NCBI RefSeq assembly: GCF_040096055.1
Contig: NZ_JBBMFK010000047.1
Coordinates: 1 to 6,049, forward strand
DNA length: 6,049 nucleotides
Direction: 5' to 3'
From: Pseudoflavonifractor intestinihominis
Lineage (GTDB): Bacteria > Bacillota > Clostridia > Oscillospirales > Oscillospiraceae
The position numbers and the translations under genes are program-made. Below the pieces are notes generated by a model. It saw only the letters and a list, made by a program, of their open reading frames with translations, made no database searches and had not been told where the DNA came from. Positions 1 through 5,874 of this stretch are shown in pieces; position 1 is the first letter of the stretch; every line of letters starts with the position of its first letter.

Positions 1-174
1 CCGTCGCAGGTTCCGCATCCCTCGTCCCGCCGCAAGCGGCAGGACTCACCCGCTCCACTGCTCCGGCTCTCCCCACGAAAGGCATTCCGCCTTCCGTGGG
101 GCACCCATTTTCGCTTCGCTGGGCTCGTGCGGGGGCCCCGAGAGGCAGCCACCTTCCCCCCAGGGGGAAGGCTT
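1..174 (-). repeat. Structured intergenic repeat, left copy (inverted relative to the right copy)
   Basis: This gene-free stretch is an inverted copy of the sequence at 5875-6049. Positions 104-174 match the reverse complement of 5875-5945 with no mismatch (71 bp). Positions 71-103 match with 5 differences. Positions 1-70 are more diverged but still align, with one base of length difference in a hairpin loop. Read on the minus strand (outward from the cassette), it contains three hairpins: CCTTCCCCC/GGGGGAAGG at 171-152, a 12-bp stem at 101-71 with one G-T wobble, and a 10-bp stem at 45-24 (GTCCTGCCGC/GCGGCGGGAC) with one T-G wobble. It starts only 7 bases past the TetR stop codon, so it probably lies in that gene's 3' untranslated region. 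From memory it resembles the abundant CCTTCCCC...GGGGAAGG intergenic repeats of Oscillospiraceae; this was not checked. The outer boundary is not visible. Confidence 0.85.
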
Positions 175-177
175 TTT
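152..177 (+). terminator. Possible rightward terminator formed by the repeat hairpin
   Basis: A perfect 9-bp stem (CCTTCCCCC, loop CA, GGGGGAAGG at 152-171) is followed on the plus strand by C and five T residues (173-177). It could stop transcription entering from the left before it runs antisense into the TetR gene. On the minus strand the hairpin is not followed by a T tract, so it is a poor intrinsic terminator for TetR itself. The loop is only two bases and would open at least one pair. It may simply be part of the repeat. Confidence 0.3.
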
Positions 178-181
178 GCTC

Positions 182-766
182 TCACCGGGGCTGGTTGAGA
201 CCCTCGATGCCCCGGACGATCATGGCCTCGGACAGGGCGGCCAGCTCCTCGGGGGTCTCCTTCCGGTCCCCCTCCAGCCAGCTCTGGATGAGCCCCACCA
301 CGCCCCCCACCAGAAAGGCCATGCAAAAGGCCTGTTCCCTGGGGTTGTCGAACCGGTAGAGCCGCCCCCACTCCAGGCTCACCCGCTCCGCTACCATGGA
401 CTTCAGCTTCTCCAGGAACCGGGTGTCCCGCTCCCGGTCCAGCAGAGCCGTGGACACGTCCCCGTACCGCCGCAGGAATTCAAACACATCCCGCAGAATG
501 GGCCGCAGGCCCTGCCTGAGGGCGTCGGCGGGATAGGCGTGGAGCAGATCGCTGAACTCCTGGAACATCTCGTTCTCCAGCTGCTCCACCATGTCGAAAA
601 TGTCCTTGTAGTGGCTGTAAAACGTGCCCCGGTTCACGTCGGCCAGCCGGGTCAGCTCGGTGACCGAGATCTCGTTGACCGGTTTGGTCTTCAGCAGCTC
701 GGTCAGCGCCGCGCGCAGCATTGCCTTGGTCCGTCTGACCCGACGGTCCCCCTGTTCCTCTGCCAT
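182..766 (-). CDS. TetR/AcrR-family transcriptional regulator
   Basis: A 194-residue protein, a normal length for TetR repressors. The N-terminal DNA-binding domain spans roughly residues 10-56. The helix-turn-helix is seen in VTELTRLADVNRGTFYSHYKD (about 35-55), with the family's hallmark G-T-F-Y-x-H-Y recognition-helix end. The C-terminal ligand/dimerisation region (about 60-190) is helical and resembles the TetR_C type common in Firmicutes (FSDLLHAYPADALRQGL, then FLVGGVVGLIQSWLEGDRKETPEEL). The start at 766 is chosen because AAGGAGG lies 7 bases upstream. An in-frame ATG at 874 lacks such a site and would add 36 non-family residues. The gene is divergent from the ATPase-permease operon, with 181 bases between start codons, the usual layout for a local repressor of a transporter. 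The ligand is unknown. No convincing -35/-10 pair was found for this gene. Confidence 0.93.
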   Translation of the reverse strand: MAEEQGDRRVRRTKAMLRAALTELLKTKPVNEISVTELTRLADVNRGTFYSHYKDIFDMVEQLENEMFQEFSDLLHAYPADALRQGLRPILRDVFEFLRRYGDVSTALLDRERDTRFLEKLKSMVAERVSLEWGRLYRFDNPREQAFCMAFLVGGVVGLIQSWLEGDRKETPEELAALSEAMIVRGIEGLNQPR

Positions 767-773
767 GGCAGTT

Positions 774-780
774 CCTCCTT
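774..780 (-). promoter_or_regulatory. Ribosome binding site of the TetR gene
   Basis: Read on the minus strand the sequence is AAGGAGG, followed by a 7-base spacer and ATG. This perfect Shine-Dalgarno sequence fixes the start at 766 rather than the upstream in-frame ATG at 874. Confidence 0.88.
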
Positions 781-824
781 CAACAGCTTTTTGCTCATCT
801 GTATGATAACCAACACTTATATAT

Positions 825-855
825 GGCCTTGTCTCATTTCGTACGGAGACGGGCC
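825..855. promoter_or_regulatory. Candidate TetR operator (imperfect inverted repeat)
   Basis: GTCTC at 831-835 and GAGAC at 846-850 form a 20-bp inverted repeat with a 10-base centre. The symmetry extends outward as GGCC (825-828) and GGCC (852-855), with a one-base difference in spacing. It lies between the divergent genes, about 10 bases upstream of the -35 element of the ATPase promoter. The size and location suit a TetR dimer site, but binding is inferred from position and symmetry only. Confidence 0.5.
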
Positions 856-865
856 GATCTGCCCA

Positions 866-893
866 TTGCAACAAACCTTAAATCCAATATAAT
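866..893 (+). promoter_or_regulatory. Sigma-A-type promoter for the ATPase-permease operon
   Basis: TTGCAA (866-871; 4 of 6 to TTGACA) is separated by 16 bases from a perfect TATAAT (888-893). A second TATAAT overlaps at 893-898 but has no suitable -35. Transcription would begin near 900, giving a leader of roughly 48 bases. The surroundings are strongly AT-rich against GC-rich coding DNA. Confidence 0.65.
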
Positions 894-935
894 ATAATTA
901 AGTCGATAAATCAACACCTGTCTAATAATACACAC

Positions 936-942
936 GAGGTGG
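936..942 (+). promoter_or_regulatory. Ribosome binding site of the ATPase gene
   Basis: GAGGTGG lies 5 bases before ATG at 948. An in-frame GTG at 939 is part of this ribosome binding sequence, so it is not a plausible start. Confidence 0.75.
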
Positions 943-947
943 AAACC

Positions 948-1649
948 ATGGCATATATTTCCCTGGAACACGTGGTCAAGCGGTATCAGATGGGCGAGGT
1001 GGTCATCACCGCCGTGCGGGATATCTCCTTTGAGATCGAAAAGGGGGAATTCTGCATCATCGTGGGCCCCTCCGGCGCGGGCAAGACCACGGTGCTCAAC
1101 ATTCTGGGCGGCATGGACGAGTGCGACGAGGGCACCATCCTGGTGGACGGGCAGAAGGTGTCCGATTACAGTCAGAAGGAGCTGACCACCTACCGGCGGT
1201 ACGACATTGGGTTCGTGTTCCAGTTCTACAACCTGGTGCAGAACCTGACCGCCCTGGAGAACGTGGAGCTGGCCGCCCAGATCTGCCGCAACCCCCTGGA
1301 CGCGGTGGACGTGCTGAAACACGTGGGCCTCTCTGAGCGGATGGACAATTTCCCCGGCCAGCTCTCCGGCGGCGAGCAGCAGCGGGTGGCCATCGCCCGT
1401 GCCCTGGCCAAGAACCCCAAGCTGCTGCTGTGCGACGAGCCCACCGGCGCCCTGGACTACGTCACTGGCAAGCAGATCCTCAAGCTGCTCCAGGACACCT
1501 GCCGCAAGCAGGGCATGACCGTGGTGGTCATCACCCACAACACCGCCCTCACCCCCATGGCCGACCGGGTCATCCACATCAAGAACGGCACCGTGGCAGC
1601 CGTGGAGCGCACCGACCACCCCACCCCGGTGGAGGAAATCGAGTGGTAA
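948..1649 (+). CDS. ABC transporter ATP-binding protein, MacB/LolD-like
   Basis: A complete 233-residue nucleotide-binding subunit, the standard length for the MacB/LolD/FtsE-type family. In order: Walker A GPSGAGKTT (40-48), Q-loop glutamine in FVFQFYNL (Q92), signature LSGGEQQR (139-146), Walker B LLLCDEP (159-165, catalytic E164), D-loop GALD (167-170) and switch histidine H197 in VITHN. All catalytic elements are intact. The V-F-Q-x-Y-N-L Q-loop context is typical of ATPases that pair with FtsX-like permeases. It acts on the cytoplasmic face as a homodimer with the permease encoded 34 bases downstream, and both are probably transcribed from the promoter at 866-893. The family drives export or mechanical work at the envelope rather than import. 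The substrate is not readable from this subunit. Confidence 0.95.
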   Translation: MAYISLEHVVKRYQMGEVVITAVRDISFEIEKGEFCIIVGPSGAGKTTVLNILGGMDECDEGTILVDGQKVSDYSQKELTTYRRYDIGFVFQFYNLVQNLTALENVELAAQICRNPLDAVDVLKHVGLSERMDNFPGQLSGGEQQRVAIARALAKNPKLLLCDEPTGALDYVTGKQILKLLQDTCRKQGMTVVVITHNTALTPMADRVIHIKNGTVAAVERTDHPTPVEEIEW

Positions 1650-1665
1650 TCCTCTGAACCCCGCG

Positions 1666-1675
1666 AAAGGAGGGG
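1666..1675 (+). promoter_or_regulatory. Ribosome binding site of the permease gene
   Basis: AAAGGAGGGG lies 8 bases before ATG at 1684 and 16 bases after the ATPase stop. The permease is therefore translated independently within the operon, and the start is well fixed. Confidence 0.88.
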
Positions 1676-1683
1676 ATTTTCCC

Positions 1684-4600
1684 ATGAGACCCAAGCACAA
1701 CCGCCTGATTACCGACGCACTGCGGGAGATCGGCAAGACCAAGAGCCGGTTTCTCTCCCTGCTGCTGCTGTCCGCCCTGGCGGTGGCCTTTCTGTCCGGC
1801 CTGCGCACCACCGCCCCCGTGATGGAGCACACCGCCGACGGATATTATGACAGCCACAACCTGATGGACATCCATGTGCTGTCCACCCTGGGCCTGACTG
1901 ACGACGACATCAACTACCTGTCCTCCCTGGAGGACATCTCCGCCGCCGAGGGGGCCTACACCGCCGACGGCATCCTCCACCTGGAGAGCAACGACCTGGT
2001 GGTCAAGCTGGTGTCCCTGTCGGAGCAGGGCATCAACTCCCCCGAGCTGGTGGAGGGCCGCCTGCCCCAGGCGGACGACGAGTGCCTGGTGGAGCCCAAG
2101 CTGCTGGAGGAGGCCGGGCTGTCCATCGGGGACAAAATCTCCTTCGACACCGGCACCGGGGACTACGAGGACGCCCTGGCGGTGGAGGAATTCACCATCG
2201 TGGGCACCGCCAACTCCCCCCTCTACCTGTCCACCGACCGGGGCACCTCCTCCCTGGGCACCGGCAGGGTCAACGGCTTCGTGCTGCTGCCCATGGGCGC
2301 CTTCGACATGGAGACCTACACCGACGCCTATCTGACGGTCACCTGGGCCAAGGACCTGTACTGCTACGACGATGAATACGGCGACCGGATGGACGCCCTG
2401 TTGGATTCCCTGGAGCCTGTGGGCGATGAGCGGGCGGGCCTGCGGTATGACGAGGTCATCGACGAGGCCAATCAGAAGCTCTCCGACGCCCAGAAGGAGT
2501 ACGACGACGCGGAGGCCGAGGCCAACCAGGAGCTTGCCGACGCCCGGCAGGAGCTGGACGACGGCTGGGCGGAGTACTACGACGGCCTGGCCGAGTACCA
2601 GGACGGTCTGGCGACCTATGAGCAGGAGTCGGCCGACGCCTGGCAGCAGATCGCCGACGCGGAGGCCGACCTTCCCGAAGCTCTGAAGGAGCTGGAGGAC
2701 GGCGAGCAGGACTACGCCGACGGCGTGCAGAAGATGGCCGACGGCAAGGCCGAGTACTGGGACGGCCTGAAGGATTGGCAGGACGGCAAGGCGGAGTACG
2801 ACCAGGGGTACCAGGACCTGGTGGACGGCGAGGCCGAGTACCAGGAGAACTACAAGACCCTCTCCGAGGCCCAGCAGGAGTATGACGAGGGCTGGCAGGA
2901 GTACCAGGACGGGCTGGTGGCCCTGGAGGACGGCGGCGGCCAGCTGATGGCCGCGGAGGCGGAGCTCTCCGACGCGCTGGCCCAGCTTCAGGACGGCGAG
3001 GCCCAGCTCTCCGCCGGTCAGGCCCAGCTGGAGGCGGCCAAGGCCGCCCTGTCCCAGGCCAAGACCAACCTGAACGCCCAGCTGGACACGCTGGGCGGCG
3101 TGATGGCCATGCTCAGCCCGGGCACCGCCCTGACCAGCGCCGGGGCCATCCTCAGCCCGGACACGGCGTGGACCCAGACCGACGGCCAGGTGCTGGCTAT
3201 GCTGCTCACCGCCGACCAGGACGGCCTGACCAGCTGGGTCATGGGGCTGGTCATGTCCGGCCAGATGACCATGCAGCAGGCCCTGGCTCTCCAGGAACAG
3301 CTCACCGGTATGGCGGGGACCTCCCTCACCGGTCAGTTCCAGGACATGGTGGACCAGGGGCTCATGACCCAGGACCAGGCCGACGGCCTGACCGCCCAGC
3401 TGACTGCCGCCCTGACGGCGGCGGCCGGGGGCGTGGACGGGGAAGGCAATCCGGTGTCCCCCGACCCGGAACCTTTGAAGTCCTTTTTCAGCCAGAGCAT
3501 CCCCGGTCTCTTTTCCGCCGGCGAGGCGGAGATCGCCTCCGGCGAGGCCCAGCTCTCCTCCTCCGCCGCCCAGCTCTCCGACGGCTGGCGGCAGTACAAC
3601 GAGGGCAAGGCGGAGGTGGACCAGGCCCGGGCCGAGTTTGAGGACGGCGTGAAGCAGTCCCAGGAGGCGGAGCAGACCCTGTTCGAGTCCCGTGTGCAGC
3701 TGGAGGACGGCTGGAAGCAGCTTGCCGACGGCCGCAAGGAGCTGGACGACGGCTGGAAGGAGGCCGCCGAGGGCCAGAAGGAGCTCTCCGACGGCTGGGC
3801 CGAGCTGGAGGACGCCAGGCAGGAGATCCTGGACGGCGAGGCCGAGCTCTCCGACGCCCGGGCCGAGCTGGACGACGGCTGGCAGCAGTACTATGACGGC
3901 GTGGCGGACCTGGAGGAGGCCAAGGACACGGTGCCCGGCGAGCTGGCCGACGCGGAGCAGGAGCTCAAGGACGCCAAGCAGGAGCTGGACGACGGCTACC
4001 AGGAGCTGCTGGACGGCGAGCAGGAGTACGCCGACGGCAAGGCCGAGGCGGACAAAAAGCTGTCCGACGCCCGGCAGGAGCTCAACGACGCCCGCCGTGA
4101 GGTGTCCGAGATTGAGGACTGCAAGTGGTACATCCTGGGCCGGAACACCAACGTGGGCTATGTGTCCTACCAGCAGGACGCCGAGCGCATGGGCAATCTG
4201 GCCAGCGTGTTCCCCCTGATTTTCTTCCTGGTGGCGGCCTTGGTGTGCCTGACCACCATGACCCGCATGGTGGAGGACCAGCGGGTGGAGATCGGCGGCC
4301 TGAAGGCCCTGGGGTACAGCCGCAGCGCCATCGCCCTGAAGTACGTGGGGTACGGGTTCCTGTCCTCCTTCTTCGGGGGATTGCTGGGCCTGGCCCTGGG
4401 CGTGACCATCATCCCCACCATCATCTTCAACGCCTGGAAGGTGCTCTACACCGTGGGGGACATGGAGCTCTTCCTGCTGCCTGAGGTGGCGCTGCTCTCG
4501 GTGGGCGCGGCGGTGCTGTGCGTCACCGGCACGGCCCTGGCCACCTGCTTCGCCGCCCTCACCGCCGTGCCCGCCCAGCTCATGCGGCCCAAGAGCCCCA

Positions 4601-5802
4601 AGCCCGGCCGCCGGGTGCTGCTGGAGCGGATCCGCCCGGTGTGGAAGCGGATGTCCTTCACCTGGAAGGTGACCATGCGCAACCTGTTCCGGTACAAGAA
4701 GCGGTTCTGGATGACCGTCATCGGCATCGGCGGGTGCACCGCCCTCATCATCACCGGCTTCGGCGTGCGCAACTCCCTGTACGACGTGTTTGACAAGCAG
4801 TACGACGAGATCACCCCCTACAGCGCCCAGGTCAGCCTGATGGACAACGTCACTGACGACGAGCTGACCGAGATCTCCGCCGTGCTGGACGGCTGCTCTC
4901 TGGTGTCCGAGTGGATGCCCGTGTCCAACCAGCCCATCACCGCCGAGAGCGGCAGCCGCAGCCTGGACAGCAACGTGTACCTGTTCACCGTGTCCGACCA
5001 GGAGCGGTTCAGTGACTTCATCCACCTGCGCCACCGGCTGGACAGCGACCCGGTGACCCTGCCGGAGGAGGGCGCAGTCATCACCGAAAAGCTGGCCACC
5101 CTGCTGGACGTGAAGGTGGGCGACACCATCACCCTGGTGGACGGGGACAACCGCCGGGCCCAGGTCACCATCACCGACCTGACGGAAAACTATGTGTTCC
5201 ACTACGTCTACATCACCGAGGAGTGCTATGAGTCCCTCTTCGGCCAGACCTCCGAGATCAACAGCCTAATGGTCACCTACACCGAGGACACGGAGGAGAA
5301 CTCCGACACGGTGGCCGAGCAGCTCATCCCCCTGTCCGGCGTGTCGTCGGTCAGCCGCATCGAGAGCACCAAGAACACCTTCATCGAGGGCATGAAGGGC
5401 GTGGACTACGCCGTGGTGGTCATCACCGTGTCCGCCGCCGCCCTGGCCTTTGTGGTGCTCTTCAACCTGACCAACATCAACATCACCGAGCGGCTGCGGG
5501 AGCTGGCCACCCTTAAGGTCCTGGGCTTCTACACCGGCGAGCTCAACGCCTACATCTACCGGGAGAACATCTTCCTCACCATCTTCGGCATCCTGCTGGG
5601 CCTGGTGCTGGGCAAGTTCCTCCACCAGTGGCTTATCATCACCGTGGAGATCGACATGGTCATGTTCGGTCGGGACGCGGGCGTCATGAGCTACGTGTAC
5701 GCCGCCGCCCTCACCGCCCTGTTCTCCTTCCTGGTCAACGTGTTCTCCAGGACAAAGCTGAAAAAGATCGATATGGTGGAGTCCCTCAAGACCGTGGACT
5801 GA
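1684..5802 (+). CDS. Giant FtsX/MacB-type ABC permease with X-D-G coiled-coil stalk
   Basis: A 1372-residue membrane protein with two FtsX-like halves. Half 1: TM1 (about 22-40), then a very long extracellular region (41-838). That region contains a MacB-like periplasmic-core segment (about 45-255), heptad array 1 (261-464), a tip (465-611) and heptad array 2 (612-810). TM2-4 follow (about 839-858, 887-912, 933-962). Half 2: TM5 (about 1008-1027), an ordinary-sized extracellular domain (1030-1240), and TM6-8 (about 1241-1262, 1294-1318, 1335-1356). The cytoplasmic loop after TM2 (MVEDQRVEIGGLKALGYS) and its counterpart after TM6 (NITERLRELATLKVLGFY) are the expected contact points for the ATPase. 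Permeases with X-D-G heptads in the first extracellular loop occur in Firmicutes, usually beside a TetR gene and an ATPase; they recall the repeats of YhgE/Pip proteins. Their substrates are generally unknown. The reading frame is intact. The heptad region is highly repetitive and strongly acidic. Confidence 0.93.
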   Translation: MRPKHNRLITDALREIGKTKSRFLSLLLLSALAVAFLSGLRTTAPVMEHTADGYYDSHNLMDIHVLSTLGLTDDDINYLSSLEDISAAEGAYTADGILHLESNDLVVKLVSLSEQGINSPELVEGRLPQADDECLVEPKLLEEAGLSIGDKISFDTGTGDYEDALAVEEFTIVGTANSPLYLSTDRGTSSLGTGRVNGFVLLPMGAFDMETYTDAYLTVTWAKDLYCYDDEYGDRMDALLDSLEPVGDERAGLRYDEVIDEANQKLSDAQKEYDDAEAEANQELADARQELDDGWAEYYDGLAEYQDGLATYEQESADAWQQIADAEADLPEALKELEDGEQDYADGVQKMADGKAEYWDGLKDWQDGKAEYDQGYQDLVDGEAEYQENYKTLSEAQQEYDEGWQEYQDGLVALEDGGGQLMAAEAELSDALAQLQDGEAQLSAGQAQLEAAKAALSQAKTNLNAQLDTLGGVMAMLSPGTALTSAGAILSPDTAWTQTDGQVLAMLLTADQDGLTSWVMGLVMSGQMTMQQALALQEQLTGMAGTSLTGQFQDMVDQGLMTQDQADGLTAQLTAALTAAAGGVDGEGNPVSPDPEPLKSFFSQSIPGLFSAGEAEIASGEAQLSSSAAQLSDGWRQYNEGKAEVDQARAEFEDGVKQSQEAEQTLFESRVQLEDGWKQLADGRKELDDGWKEAAEGQKELSDGWAELEDARQEILDGEAELSDARAELDDGWQQYYDGVADLEEAKDTVPGELADAEQELKDAKQELDDGYQELLDGEQEYADGKAEADKKLSDARQELNDARREVSEIEDCKWYILGRNTNVGYVSYQQDAERMGNLASVFPLIFFLVAALVCLTTMTRMVEDQRVEIGGLKALGYSRSAIALKYVGYGFLSSFFGGLLGLALGVTIIPTIIFNAWKVLYTVGDMELFLLPEVALLSVGAAVLCVTGTALATCFAALTAVPAQLMRPKSPKPGRRVLLERIRPVWKRMSFTWKVTMRNLFRYKKRFWMTVIGIGGCTALIITGFGVRNSLYDVFDKQYDEITPYSAQVSLMDNVTDDELTEISAVLDGCSLVSEWMPVSNQPITAESGSRSLDSNVYLFTVSDQERFSDFIHLRHRLDSDPVTLPEEGAVITEKLATLLDVKVGDTITLVDGDNRRAQVTITDLTENYVFHYVYITEECYESLFGQTSEINSLMVTYTEDTEENSDTVAEQLIPLSGVSSVSRIESTKNTFIEGMKGVDYAVVVITVSAAALAFVVLFNLTNINITERLRELATLKVLGFYTGELNAYIYRENIFLTIFGILLGLVLGKFLHQWLIITVEIDMVMFGRDAGVMSYVYAAALTALFSFLVNVFSRTKLKKIDMVESLKTVD
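2464..3075 (+). other. Outgoing heptad array of the permease (residues 261-464)
   Basis: The segment parses into 28 seven-residue units of the form [D/E/Q][G/A]xx[E/x][L/Y/x]x, for example DGWAEYY, DGLAEYQ, DGKAEYW. Two four-residue breaks interrupt it: QELA (282-285) and QESA (314-317). Hydrophobic residues favour unit positions 3 and 6, as in a coiled coil, with a small residue (Gly or Ala) at position 2. The order from the membrane is 3 units, break, 4 units, break, 21 units. It is very acidic. One proline (P331) sits two units beyond the second break. Confidence 0.85.
3076..3516 (+). other. Tip region of the permease stalk (residues 465-611)
   Basis: About 147 residues without the heptad pattern and far less charged, rich in Met, Gln, Ala, Leu, Thr and Gly. 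It joins the two heptad arrays and would sit at the far end of the hairpin. It contains two similar segments, 523-541 and 556-574, with 10 of 19 residues identical and a shared G-x-M-T-x-x-Q-A-x-x-L core. I do not recognise a named domain. It has no cysteine and no sortase motif. Confidence 0.6.
3517..4107 (+). other. Returning heptad array of the permease (residues 612-808)
   Basis: It parses into 27 seven-residue units (for example DGWKQLA, DGRKELD, DGWAELE, DARAELD) with two four-residue breaks, GELA (752-755) and KKLS (791-794). From the tip the order is 20 units, break, 5 units, break, 2 units. The composition and register match the first array, as expected if the two pair antiparallel. 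Several units are near-identical at DNA level: the block GAGCTGGACGACGGCT occurs at 3739, 3865 and 3982, and also at 2551 in the first array. Confidence 0.85.
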
Positions 5803-5822
5803 GGGAACTCCTGCGGACGCAG

Positions 5823-5859
5823 CAGCGGGCGGGGCAAATGCCCCGCCCGCTGTTTTTTT
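5823..5859 (+). terminator. Intrinsic terminator of the transporter operon
   Basis: A perfect 13-bp GC-rich stem (CAGCGGGCGGGGC at 5823-5835 with GCCCCGCCCGCTG at 5840-5852) has an AAAT loop and is followed directly by seven T residues (5853-5859). It lies 20 bases after the permease stop and ends the operon before the right repeat. Confidence 0.95.
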
Positions 5860-5874
5860 ATTTGCTGCGCCCCC

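Noticed and set aside
767..874. An N-terminal extension of the TetR protein from the ATG at 874.
   Set aside because: No ribosome binding site precedes 874, whereas 766 has AAGGAGG at ideal spacing. The extra 36 residues precede the normal TetR N terminus and would run through the candidate operator.
176..892. A plus-strand open frame opposite the TetR gene.
   Set aside because: It is Pro/Gln/His-rich with no family features, and its far end runs through the promoter region. The minus-strand protein is a clear TetR regulator.
939..947. A GTG start for the ATPase three codons upstream.
   Set aside because: The GTG is part of the GAGGTGG ribosome binding sequence for the ATG at 948.
834..1832. 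A 332-codon antisense open frame over the ATPase.
   Set aside because: The ATPase on the plus strand has every catalytic motif intact. The antisense translation is low-complexity with no family features.
2464..4107. The repeated DNA as a CRISPR array or a non-coding tandem repeat.
   Set aside because: The periodicity is seven codons in one uninterrupted frame with ordinary synonymous variation. There are no spacer-like unique segments, so it encodes a coiled coil.
1579..5202. A 1207-codon open frame antisense to the permease.
   Set aside because: It is a shadow of GC-rich, repetitive codon use. Its translation is low-complexity (Gly/His/Leu/Val/Gln-rich) with no recognisable domain, and it lies opposite a clear, complete transporter gene.
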